Shown here: in pieces, positions 56,573 to 64,000 of the stretch | Numbering within the stretch: position 1 is the first letter of the stretch | Layout: each line of letters starts with the position of its first letter | NCBI GenBank assembly: GCA_000155695.1 | Contig: DS990592.1 | Coordinates: forward strand, 1,326,556 to 1,390,555 | DNA length: 64,000 bases | Reading direction: 5' to 3' | Source: Verrucomicrobiia bacterium DG1235 | GTDB taxonomy: Bacteria; Verrucomicrobiota; Verrucomicrobiia; Opitutales; Opitutaceae | Notes under the pieces: model-generated | Told to the model about the DNA's origin: nothing | The model's database searches: none | What the model saw: only the letters and a program-made list of their open reading frames with translations | Made by a program: the position numbers and the translations under genes

Positions 56573-58972
56573 CTAGCCCAGCAAGGACTCCAACTCGTCC
56601 AAACCGATAGTCGACTCACCGCCGCCTTCACCAAACAAGGCCGCTGCCAGCTCCGACTTTTCCGCCTGAATCTTGCGGATTTTCTCCTCCACCGTATCCT
56701 TCGCAAGGATACGATAAGCGATCACTTGGTCCTTTTGCCCAATCCGGTGGGCCCGGTCAATCGCCTGAGCCTCCACCGCTGGATTCCACCAAGGGTCCAA
56801 TAAAACAACATAGGACGCCGCAGTCAAAGTAAGCCCCGAACCTGCTGCCTTTAAGGACAATAGAAAGACCTGCTCCTCATTTCCTTTCTGAAAATGTTCT
56901 ACCAACTCTCCACGCCGCTTTGTCTTTCCCGTCAGCTTCAAGCTCCCGATCCCGATTGCATGGAGCTCCCTTTCAGCTATTTCCAGCAAGCTCACGAACT
57001 GACTAAAAACGAGCACCTTATGCCCCTCAGCCACCAGCGGCTCCAGCAAATCTAACAAGGCTTGCATCTTGGCAGACTCGACATCCTCTCGATCCCCGCT
57101 CGTATCCAAAAGTTCAGGATCGCAGCAAATTTGACGCAAGCGAAGCAGGGCTTGCAACACGTTAAACGCCCCAGTTGACTGGCCGCCTTCCTTGGCGGAC
57201 TTAAGCATAGCGCGAGCTTCATCCAACTCCAAGTCATAGCGCTTTCGTTGCTCCCCCTCCAAATCGCAAAAAATGTCCTTTTCGATACGATCCGGCAGAT
57301 ACGTCGCGACCTCGCTCTTCAGTCGACGCAACAAAAACGGACGCATCCGCAAACGCAGATTCGCCAAAACGTCATTCCCGCGTTCTGATTCATAATTCGC
57401 TCGAAAACTAGCCAAGGGTCCAAACAGACGCGGCATAGCAAAACGCATCAAACTCCAAAGGTCCGTCAAGCGATTCTCAATCGGCGTACCAGTGAGAGCC
57501 AGCCGATGCTTCGCCTTCAATTTATAAGCGACCTTGCTCGTCTGCGAATTGGGGGACTTGATATATTGAGCTTCATCCAACACGACAGCATCCCATTCCT
57601 CAGCTAGAAACGTTTCCGCATGAATTCGAAGCTGGGCATAATTCGCCACCAAAATATTTGCAGTCACAAGAGAAGCACCTTGCGGTGAAAACCGCGACGC
57701 CTCAAGTCCGGTCTCAAACTTCCTCGGTTCCTGTATCCAATTGTCAGTTACAGACTTTGGACACACTACGAGAACTCGGATAGAATCCCGTTTCCCTTCG
57801 GCTAGCCATAGCATCCAGGCAAGCGTCTGCAGCGTCTTACCCAGTCCCATATCATCCGCAAGGATACCGCCAAACCCAAGCTGACTAAGCCGACACAGGA
57901 ACTCAAAGCCCTTCATCTGGTAAGGCCTCAGCACCTCGCTCAATACCATCGGAACGGCCGGTAGCCTTTGAGTTTTCAAACGCTCCGCCCGCTTCAGAGC
58001 CTCGCTCCAATCCCGTTTCGCCACCATTTCTTCCGGCAGCATATCTTCTACCTGACACAAGTGCACTCGCTGCGCATTTCCGCGATCTGGATCGAGACCA
58101 AGCGCCGCCAGCGCATTATTCTCTGCTTCCGGCAAGTTTTCGTCCAAGCGATACCATCCCTTGCCCTCAAGCTTCACCAGACCCCCTTTTGCCGCGCGTA
58201 GCTTAGCGATCTCGCCCATATCGAACCCTCCCCCTTCGATTTCCCAGCTAGCCCGAGCTTGAAACCAATCCCGATCCGGCGAATCCTCCAAATGGATACG
58301 CGCTCGTAGGCGCAGCGGTGGACGGTCCCAGTTTTTTTCACGCTCTCCTGTCTCAAAAGGACGCTCAACCGCCCCGGCCGAACCCCTCCCCGGAAGCGAA
58401 ATCCCAGTCGCCATACCGATCCTCTTGTACTCAAAATAATCGCCCAACACAGACGCAAACGCCTCAACAGACTTGGGATCCTCCTTCAGCAAAGCTCGTT
58501 TCAAATCACGCAATGGCTCTCGACCCTGTACACCCAATTGCTTTCGATCCGCCACCAGTTTGTATAAATCCTTCGGATACAACAAATATCCGGAACCACG
58601 AGCGAGTTTCCAAAGCCTATCCAGATCTCGCTCCAAGTCGCTCATCCCTACCGAGCGAGCGCCTCGAGTCGAAGTTCCGATAGTGCCGACGATCTGATCC
58701 CGTGCCGCGCGAGCCAGCGCATAGCTGTGCGCGCAGTTGAAAAACTCCGGGCAGCTACAGCTCCCGCTGAAACCTCCAGAATCGTTCACCTTAAGCGTCA
58801 CTTGAAACACACCCTCGCGCCGCTCCTCGACGCTTCCGCCAATCTGGGAGGCGCCCAACTTGTCCACCCGAGCGGAACCAGATTCGTACAGCTCCGTACC
58901 ACGCGTCGCGGCAGTGGAATCGACTTGCCCCACAAACCGAGCGAATCTCTGATCAAAGACGAATTGGTCCAT
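56573..58972 (-). CDS. SWIM zinc-finger SNF2-family helicase
   Basis: 799 residues. An N-terminal SWIM zinc motif CSCPEFFNCAH (about residues 73-83) binds zinc. The SNF2 core follows from residue 335: DDMGLGKTLQTLA (Walker A), VVLDEAQYIKSP (Walker B), ALTGTPIENRLTDLW and the helicase C motifs KVLVFSQFVSL and DRAHRIGQKDQV. Such proteins remodel or translocate on DNA, often in repair; the bacterial role is not known. It converges with the glycosyltransferase gene, 15 bases apart. Confidence 0.93.
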   Translation of the reverse strand: MDQFVFDQRFARFVGQVDSTAATRGTELYESGSARVDKLGASQIGGSVEERREGVFQVTLKVNDSGGFSGSCSCPEFFNCAHSYALARAARDQIVGTIGTSTRGARSVGMSDLERDLDRLWKLARGSGYLLYPKDLYKLVADRKQLGVQGREPLRDLKRALLKEDPKSVEAFASVLGDYFEYKRIGMATGISLPGRGSAGAVERPFETGEREKNWDRPPLRLRARIHLEDSPDRDWFQARASWEIEGGGFDMGEIAKLRAAKGGLVKLEGKGWYRLDENLPEAENNALAALGLDPDRGNAQRVHLCQVEDMLPEEMVAKRDWSEALKRAERLKTQRLPAVPMVLSEVLRPYQMKGFEFLCRLSQLGFGGILADDMGLGKTLQTLAWMLWLAEGKRDSIRVLVVCPKSVTDNWIQEPRKFETGLEASRFSPQGASLVTANILVANYAQLRIHAETFLAEEWDAVVLDEAQYIKSPNSQTSKVAYKLKAKHRLALTGTPIENRLTDLWSLMRFAMPRLFGPLASFRANYESERGNDVLANLRLRMRPFLLRRLKSEVATYLPDRIEKDIFCDLEGEQRKRYDLELDEARAMLKSAKEGGQSTGAFNVLQALLRLRQICCDPELLDTSGDREDVESAKMQALLDLLEPLVAEGHKVLVFSQFVSLLEIAERELHAIGIGSLKLTGKTKRRGELVEHFQKGNEEQVFLLSLKAAGSGLTLTAASYVVLLDPWWNPAVEAQAIDRAHRIGQKDQVIAYRILAKDTVEEKIRKIQAEKSELAAALFGEGGGESTIGLDELESLLG

Positions 58973-59134
58973 CTGCCAAGATCAGGCCACGCCTGAGCGC
59001 TTTTGCAATCACAGTCCAAAGGACCTCGAGAATTTCCCATCACCAAAACAACTTGCCTTCGTCTTTTTCACCCCATTTCACACCCAATATGCTCCTTGAT
59101 TTTTACTGGGTCAGCCCCATCTTCGACTAGATCA

Positions 59135-59299
59135 ATGATATACGTTTACACCGACGATAGCAGTTCCGGCTCCGCCTATCGACCCTTCGAAGGCGAATCC
59201 GACGAGGAGCCCGACTCGTGTAGTTCCACTTGGAGCTCCAGTCTCAGATTACCCCCAGCTAAGGACGCCCGTTTACCGGCAAATGAGCGAATGTCATGA
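59135..59299 (+). CDS. Possible small acidic protein coupled to the CBS-domain gene
   Basis: 54 residues from ATG 59135, Ser/Asp/Glu-rich (EGESDEEPDSCSS), no membrane segment and no known family. Its stop overlaps the start of the next gene as ATGA, which suggests translational coupling. The evidence is only this overlap and codon use; the frame may be chance. Confidence 0.35.
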   Translation: MIYVYTDDSSSGSAYRPFEGESDEEPDSCSSTWSSSLRLPPAKDARLPANERMS

Positions 59300-60381
59300 T
59301 AATACAATTCGCCGCCGCCGTCGCCTTCACCATTAGCGTCTCCTTCATCTGCTCGATGCTGGAGGCCCTCATCCTGAGCACCACCACCGCCGACATAGAG
59401 TCGCTCAAGAAACGGAATCCAAAAAAAGGAGAGCTGCTCGAGTCGCACAAGACAGAGCTCTCAGATACGATTTCGGCCATCCTTACCCTCAACACTATCG
59501 CCAACACCGCCGGCTCCGCCCTCGTCGGCGCCCTCGCCACCCAAATTTGGGGCAGCACGGTACTGGGCTGGGTAACCGGGCTCCTGACACTAAGCATCCT
59601 CATCTTCTCGGAAATCATCCCAAAAAACCTGGGCGTCACCTACCGAGTGCAACTACAGTCATGGGTGGTCCAACCGCTCAGATGGATGAAAATCACTCTC
59701 TGGCCCGCGACCTCGCTCACCAATTTCTCCGTTCGCTTCGTGGTAAAAGAAGACCAAACAGCCGACGATTCATCAAACGAAGAAGAGATTATCCTCCTCG
59801 CCGAAAAAGGGGCCAAAGACGGCACCCTCACCAGCAGCGAGTCGGATATGGTCACCAACGCCCTCAAGCTCGACGACGAAATGGTCAGCGCCATCATGAC
59901 GCCTCGAGTCGTCGTCACCGCCCTCGAAAAAGTTCTCACCATTGGCGACGTGTTCCGCACGTATCCAAATATCCCCTTCGCCCGCATCCCCGTCTACGAC
60001 GAGGAAATCGACCAGATCGTCGGAATCGTCAGGAGACGAGACTTGCTCAAATACGTTGCCGAAGATCAAGATCGCGTCCGCTTGCACGAGATCATGCATG
60101 AGGTCTTCTTCGTTCCGGAGACTGTCACCGTTGCCGCAGCGCTTCAGACCGTACTCAAGAAACATCAGCAACTCCTCATCGTGGTAGACGAGTTCGGATC
60201 CATGGCTGGAGTCATCACCATGGAAGACATAATGGAGTATATCCTCGGCCGCGAAATCTTCGAGAAAGACGACGTCGCTATCGATATGCGCGAACTCGCC
60301 CGCACGGAAGCCAAAGGCAAGGCATCCGACACCGCAGCCGAAGACGCCGCAGCCGCCCAGGACGATCTGCGCAAAGAGTAG
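59296..60381 (+). CDS. CNNM/CorC-type membrane protein (DUF21 plus CBS pair)
   Basis: 361 residues. The DUF21 transmembrane domain fills residues about 1-150 (VSFICSMLEALILSTTTAD and LIFSEIIPKNLGV). A CBS pair follows at about 195-315 (VSAIMTPRVVV, ARIPVYDEEIDQIVGIVRRRDLL, IVVDEFGSMAGVITMEDIMEYILG). The CorC_HlyC transporter-associated domain at the usual end is missing; instead there is a 35-residue Ala/Asp/Glu tail. The family exports magnesium or senses it with adenine nucleotides. It precedes lgt by 55 bases. Confidence 0.9.
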   Translation: MIIQFAAAVAFTISVSFICSMLEALILSTTTADIESLKKRNPKKGELLESHKTELSDTISAILTLNTIANTAGSALVGALATQIWGSTVLGWVTGLLTLSILIFSEIIPKNLGVTYRVQLQSWVVQPLRWMKITLWPATSLTNFSVRFVVKEDQTADDSSNEEEIILLAEKGAKDGTLTSSESDMVTNALKLDDEMVSAIMTPRVVVTALEKVLTIGDVFRTYPNIPFARIPVYDEEIDQIVGIVRRRDLLKYVAEDQDRVRLHEIMHEVFFVPETVTVAAALQTVLKKHQQLLIVVDEFGSMAGVITMEDIMEYILGREIFEKDDVAIDMRELARTEAKGKASDTAAEDAAAAQDDLRKE

Positions 60382-60436
60382 ACGACGCCGGTCGGCTCAC
60401 GCCTAAAAACGTATCCAACAATTGGAAACACCTCCC

Positions 60437-61240
60437 ATGCTCATTTCCCTAATCTGGAAACACGACCTCGATCCCATAATCTACCAGTTCACCGAAAGCC
60501 TCGCCATCCGCTGGTACGGCCTCGCCTACGTGGTCGGTTTCATGGCAGGAGCCTGGCTCCTTCACATCTACCACAAGAAAGGGCTCTCGCCCCTCGACTC
60601 AAACCAGCAAAGCGACCTCTTTCTCGCTATCATCGCCGGAGTCATCATCGGCGGACGTCTGGGCTACTTCGCCTTCTATGCCCCACGCGACTTTCTGGAA
60701 AACCCTCTGGTCTTTTTCCAGTTCACACAAGGTGGCATGGCCAGTCACGGCGGCTTCATCGGCGTCATCCTAGCCGGCTGGTTCATGTCCCGACGCCTTA
60801 AAACTCCATTTCTCAAAATCGGCGACCTGCTCGCCACCCTCGCCCCGCCGGGTCTGCTTTTCGGCCGGTTGGCTAACTTCGTAAACGGCGAGCTCTGGGG
60901 CAAGCCTACCGACGGCTCCTGGGGCGTCATCTTCCCCGGTGCGGGCGACTTCCCCCGCCACCCTTCACAGCTCTACGAAGCCGGACTCGAAGGCCTGCTC
61001 ATGCTCATCTATACCCAGATTCGCATCTGGACATCTCCCGTCCTAAAAAACCACCCCGGCCAAATCGGCGGCGAATTCCTGCTTGGCTACTCCATCGTAC
61101 GCGTCATCGGCGAACAATTCCGCGAGCCTGACATCGGCATCGATCCCATCTTCGGACTCAATCGCGGCGCCATCCTATCCATCCTCATGGCCGCCGCCGG
61201 CATCGCAATCATCCTCTACGCCCGCCGCAAGGCAAGCTAG
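60437..61240 (+). CDS. lgt: Prolipoprotein diacylglyceryl transferase
   Basis: 267 residues from ATG 60437. About seven transmembrane segments. Family signatures are LAIRWYGLAYVVGF, GGRLGYFAFY, GMASHGGFIGVI, GRLANFVNGELWG and HPSQLYEAGLEG. The enzyme moves diacylglycerol from phosphatidylglycerol to the lipobox cysteine of prolipoproteins. Two phosphatidylglycerol-synthesis genes follow on the opposite strand, matching its substrate. Confidence 0.95.
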   Translation: MLISLIWKHDLDPIIYQFTESLAIRWYGLAYVVGFMAGAWLLHIYHKKGLSPLDSNQQSDLFLAIIAGVIIGGRLGYFAFYAPRDFLENPLVFFQFTQGGMASHGGFIGVILAGWFMSRRLKTPFLKIGDLLATLAPPGLLFGRLANFVNGELWGKPTDGSWGVIFPGAGDFPRHPSQLYEAGLEGLLMLIYTQIRIWTSPVLKNHPGQIGGEFLLGYSIVRVIGEQFREPDIGIDPIFGLNRGAILSILMAAAGIAIILYARRKAS

Positions 61241-61297
61241 CGCCATCACTCCCGCAAAGCGGCCAATAAACCGCCGCCCCCCATCCAGGCGCGACAC

Positions 61298-61801
61298 CTA
61301 GCCTAGCCAGATCCGCACCCCGACATTCATGATCACGCAAACGACTAGCGCCGCTGCCACGTCGTCCGCCACCACGCCAAATCCGCCATGGTAGCGTTGC
61401 AGCTTCTTGATGCCGAGCGGCTTCAGGATGTCGAAAAAGCGAAAAAGGACAAAGGCGGCCAGAATGATCCAGCCAAACATCGGATGCGACCCGAAGCCGT
61501 TAAGCCCGATCAAGCATATCGGCATCGCCACGAACTCGTCTAAAATGATCTCGCCCGGATCCACCTTCTTCAATCGCTTCTCCGCCTCCCCGCAAATGCC
61601 AATCGCAAAGTAGGACGCCGCTGCTAAGAGCAAGACCGAGGAAAACGCGCTCAGGTGAGAAGTGAATACCGCGTAAAACACGAGCCCCATTACCGAGCCC
61701 CAAGTCCCAGGCGCCTTCAAGCTGCCCAGACTGCCTATCGTAGCCAAGTTCACGACTACTTTGTTCGGCCAATAACGAGCCCATCTTGGATTCTTGATCA
61801 T
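61298..61801 (-). CDS. pgpA: Phosphatidylglycerophosphatase A
   Basis: 167 residues with about four transmembrane segments. PgpA motifs: LGSLKAPGTWGS near residue 25, GEIILDEFVAMPI and FRFFDILKPLGIKKLQR, then ADDVAAALV. It removes the phosphate from phosphatidylglycerophosphate to give phosphatidylglycerol. It is 15 bases downstream of pgsA, the enzyme of the preceding step. Confidence 0.93.
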   Translation of the reverse strand: MIKNPRWARYWPNKVVVNLATIGSLGSLKAPGTWGSVMGLVFYAVFTSHLSAFSSVLLLAAASYFAIGICGEAEKRLKKVDPGEIILDEFVAMPICLIGLNGFGSHPMFGWIILAAFVLFRFFDILKPLGIKKLQRYHGGFGVVADDVAAALVVCVIMNVGVRIWLG

Positions 61802-61816
61802 AATGGAAAGAGCCTC

Positions 61817-62410
61817 CTAGTTTTTGAAAGCAAGATCACCGTACTTGCGAAAGTATTTGGCGCCTGAATACAAAGTCATCACTACGCAAAGCCAGAAAAA
61901 CACCCGACCGATCCAAGCGACCCAATAGCCGATCTCCGCCGCATAAGGCAATCCCGCCAGGACCAGATCCACCTTGAAAACCGTCGCCAGCAGCAGGCCG
62001 CCAACCGCGATGATCTGCGTCACCGTCTTCTGCTTACCCGCGCTCTCAGCCGCCATCACCACGCCCTTCGTAGCCGCCACCAGCCTCAGCCCCGTAATCA
62101 TGAATTCACGCCCCAATATCAACAGCACCAGAAAAATCCGAACCCCGTCGTTTTCCACGCCACGCTCCACCAGCGCTACCATCAATCCCAGCATCAGGAT
62201 CTTATCCGTCAACGCATCCATCAAAATACCGAAATTCGACACCTGATTCAGCTTCCGAGCGAAATATCCGTCCAACCAATCCGTGATGCCGGCGATCACG
62301 AACAACGCGAATGCCAGACTCGCAGCTCCCGTAAACGACTCGCGCATAAGCCACACGATGACGAACATCATCGGAATGCGAGAAAGGGTCAGTAGATTGG
62401 GCAGGTTCAT
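61817..62410 (-). CDS. pgsA: CDP-diacylglycerol-glycerol-3-phosphate 3-phosphatidyltransferase
   Basis: 197 residues from ATG 62410; an upstream GTG is possible. The CDP-alcohol phosphotransferase signature DWLDGYFARKLNQVSNFG, continuing ILMDALTD, is complete (D-x2-D-G-x2-A-R-x8-G-x3-D-x3-D). Several transmembrane helices. It forms phosphatidylglycerophosphate. It is transcribed with pgpA, 15 bases apart. Confidence 0.95.
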   Translation of the reverse strand: MNLPNLLTLSRIPMMFVIVWLMRESFTGAASLAFALFVIAGITDWLDGYFARKLNQVSNFGILMDALTDKILMLGLMVALVERGVENDGVRIFLVLLILGREFMITGLRLVAATKGVVMAAESAGKQKTVTQIIAVGGLLLATVFKVDLVLAGLPYAAEIGYWVAWIGRVFFWLCVVMTLYSGAKYFRKYGDLAFKN

Positions 62411-62625
62411 CGGCCGCACTCAAGAAGCTTAGACCGCGAAAGTAAAGCACTCCTCCCGCTGACGCCAGCATTTCCCGATTTCCGCATTTTCCCAGCCAAC
62501 GCGCCACCGCCAGCAACTTGTAAGTCCACCGAAAAGTGTTTCCCTCTGGAAGGCTCGCCGCCCACGCCAATTCCGGCATTGCAAAGCCTCTCCCCCCTCC
62601 GCAAATTCCTCGTTTTTATCGGCTT

Positions 62626-63105
62626 ATGAGGATTTGCATCTACCCAGGCACCTTCGACCCCATCACGCACGGACATCTCGACGTGCTTCAGCGCGCCTGC
62701 CGCATGTTCGACAAAGTCATCGTCGGCATCGCCGACAATCCCGGCAAACAGCCCTTCTTCAACACGCAAGAACGCGTTTCTCTCCTGGAGGCAAACCTTG
62801 GGCAGACGCCAAACGCATCGATAGCCACCTTCAGCGGCCTCCTCGTCGATTTCGCCAAAGAGCAGCAAGCCACCGCCGTCATTCGCGGGCTCAGAGCCGT
62901 ATCCGATTTCGAATACGAATTTCAGATGGCCCTCATGAATCGCCACCTCCAGCCAGATATCGAAACCATCCTCGTCATGACCAAGGAGGGATACAATTAC
63001 ACGAGCTCCAGCCTCGTGAAACAAGTGGCCACCTACGGAGCGGACATCTCACATTTCGTGCCCGCCAATGTTGACCAAGCCCTCAAGGCAAAACTGGCCC
63101 GCTAG
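62626..63105 (+). CDS. coaD: Pantetheine-phosphate adenylyltransferase
   Basis: 159 residues from ATG 62626, the standard length; the frame begins 90 bases earlier without similarity. Motifs: YPGTFDPITHGHLDVLQRA (nucleotidyltransferase HxGH), VIRGLRAVSDFEYEFQMA and the C-terminal SSSLVKQVA. It makes dephospho-CoA from phosphopantetheine and ATP, in CoA synthesis. It is divergent from pgsA; 81 bases precede the alcohol dehydrogenase. Confidence 0.96.
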   Translation: MRICIYPGTFDPITHGHLDVLQRACRMFDKVIVGIADNPGKQPFFNTQERVSLLEANLGQTPNASIATFSGLLVDFAKEQQATAVIRGLRAVSDFEYEFQMALMNRHLQPDIETILVMTKEGYNYTSSSLVKQVATYGADISHFVPANVDQALKAKLAR

Positions 63106-63186
63106 TCGCGACAAACGGTCCCACTCGTTTTAGCGAGCAAGGTTCACTTTTAACTTTCCAAACTCTATCGACACCCTGCTCCCCGC

Positions 63187-64000
63187 ATGACCTTTAGCTT
63201 CGCTACCGCCAACCGGATTCACTTCGGAGAAGGAGTCTCCAAGACCATCCCAAGTCTCCTAGACGAATCGCTCTCGCCGCTCTTTGTGCTCACCGGGAGC
63301 GACTCCAAGCGATACGCCCAAACCATCGGACTGCTCACTCAAAGCGGTTTCGAAGTCTACATTCATCCCGTAAACAGCGAGCCTACCCTAAAGTCGATCA
63401 ACCAGGCCACCGAGGCGGCTCGCGAAGCCCAAGCCAAATGCGTCGTCGCCATCGGAGGCGGCAGCGTAATCGACACCGGCAAAGCAGTCGCCGCGCTCGT
63501 CACCAATCCCGGTAGCCTTCTCGACTATCTCGATGGCGTGGGAAAAGGCAGAAGCCTGCAAATTCCCTCGCTGCCCTTCATGGCCATCCCGACCACTGCC
63601 GGCACCGGATCGGAAGCCACTCGCAACAGCGTCGTCGGAGTTCCTAAAGCAGGCGTCAAGGTCAGCCTCCGCTCCGCATACATGCTGCCCACCTGGGCTG
63701 TTGTGGATCCCGAACTCACCTATCACCTCCCACGTGAGATCGCCGCCTACACAGGCATGGACGCTCTCATCCAGTGCCTCGAAGCCTACCTTTCGAAAAA
63801 CGCGAATCCACTCACCGACGGCATCGCGCGAGAAGGACTCCGCCTGGCCGCTCGCTCCATACGCGACGCCTGTAGTGATCAACTAAATACCGAAGCCAAG
63901 TCCGATCTATGCGCCGCCAGCCTCTGCGGAGGCATCGCCCTCGCGAATGCTAAGCTCGGCTCCATCCACGGCTTCGCCGGATCCCTTGGCGGCATGATCG
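63187..64000 (+). CDS. Iron-containing alcohol dehydrogenase family protein (partial)
   Basis: The frame is open from ATG 63187 to the window edge, 271 codons; the C-terminus lies outside. NAD-binding AIGGGSVIDTGKAVA and IPTTAGTGSEAT are the group III alcohol dehydrogenase signatures. Metal ligands visible are Asp in TGMDALIQCLE and His in GSIHGFAGS. The family oxidises alcohols or reduces aldehydes with NAD(P). Substrate unknown. Confidence 0.92.
   Translation, partial: MTFSFATANRIHFGEGVSKTIPSLLDESLSPLFVLTGSDSKRYAQTIGLLTQSGFEVYIHPVNSEPTLKSINQATEAAREAQAKCVVAIGGGSVIDTGKAVAALVTNPGSLLDYLDGVGKGRSLQIPSLPFMAIPTTAGTGSEATRNSVVGVPKAGVKVSLRSAYMLPTWAVVDPELTYHLPREIAAYTGMDALIQCLEAYLSKNANPLTDGIAREGLRLAARSIRDACSDQLNTEAKSDLCAASLCGGIALANAKLGSIHGFAGSLGGMI

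Overview
The window looks like a stretch of chromosome from a heterotrophic, probably marine member of the Verrucomicrobiota, class Opitutia (Pelagicoccus/Coraliomargarita-like). This placement is an inference from gene content: RNase HII and HIII side by side, a lone ADOP-type permease, a DUF1080 glycoside-active protein, very large secreted proteins with GSGY repeats, codons rich in C at the third position and few strong Shine-Dalgarno sites. There is no rRNA, tRNA, CRISPR array, transposase or prophage block. Two genes run off the window ends: a giant secreted protein at the left edge (positions 1-6302, minus strand, at least 2100 codons) and an iron-type alcohol dehydrogenase at the right edge.

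Layout. 1-10.6 kb: three consecutive minus-strand genes for exported proteins of 1035, 373 and more than 2100 residues. Two share a roughly 38-residue GSGY repeat and the middle one ends in a phage tail-collar domain. 11.2-13.8 kb: a GNAT-nitrilase fusion whose nucleophile position is Ser, and a LysR regulator. 14.2-16.4 kb: small envelope proteins, a TerC membrane protein and an unknown. 16.5-25.8 kb: a glutamate/amide-bond island (RimB-like protease, RimK fused to TrkA-C, AstE-like deacylase, glutamate dehydrogenase; then C39-like peptidase, RLAN ATP-grasp ligase, GCS2 ligase, N-formylglutamate amidohydrolase), interleaved with MscS and TMEM175 channel genes. 26.6-30.8 kb: FdhF/YdeP-type molybdoenzyme, FdhD and a YghX-type hydrolase. 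31-33.7 kb: DUF1080 protein, ribokinase-family kinase and a 640-base gene-poor stretch with two strong hairpins. 33.7-44.4 kb: housekeeping genes rnhB, rnhC, blc, mutY, rpsU, a hybrid kinase and dnaE. 44.5-50.7 kb: a DUF11-type gene remnant, response regulator, esterase, rhlE and ADOP permease. 50.9-59 kb: small membrane and hypothetical genes, an animal-type heme peroxidase with a hairpin over its ribosome-binding site, a glycosyltransferase and a SWIM/SNF2 helicase. 59-64 kb: CBS-domain membrane protein, lgt, pgpA, pgsA, coaD and the alcohol dehydrogenase.

Working together. The 16.5-25.8 kb island is the strongest candidate for an uncommon system. Its enzymes make glutamate, ligate glutamate-like residues and cleave such products, and they sit between and within reading distance of potassium or osmotic elements (TrkA-C domain, MscS, TMEM175). 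I infer a peptide-tagging or glutamyl-peptide osmolyte function; the sequence alone does not identify the product. The second candidate is the giant secreted-protein operon at the left end. The pgsA, pgpA and lgt cluster covers the last steps of phosphatidylglycerol synthesis and its use in lipoprotein maturation.
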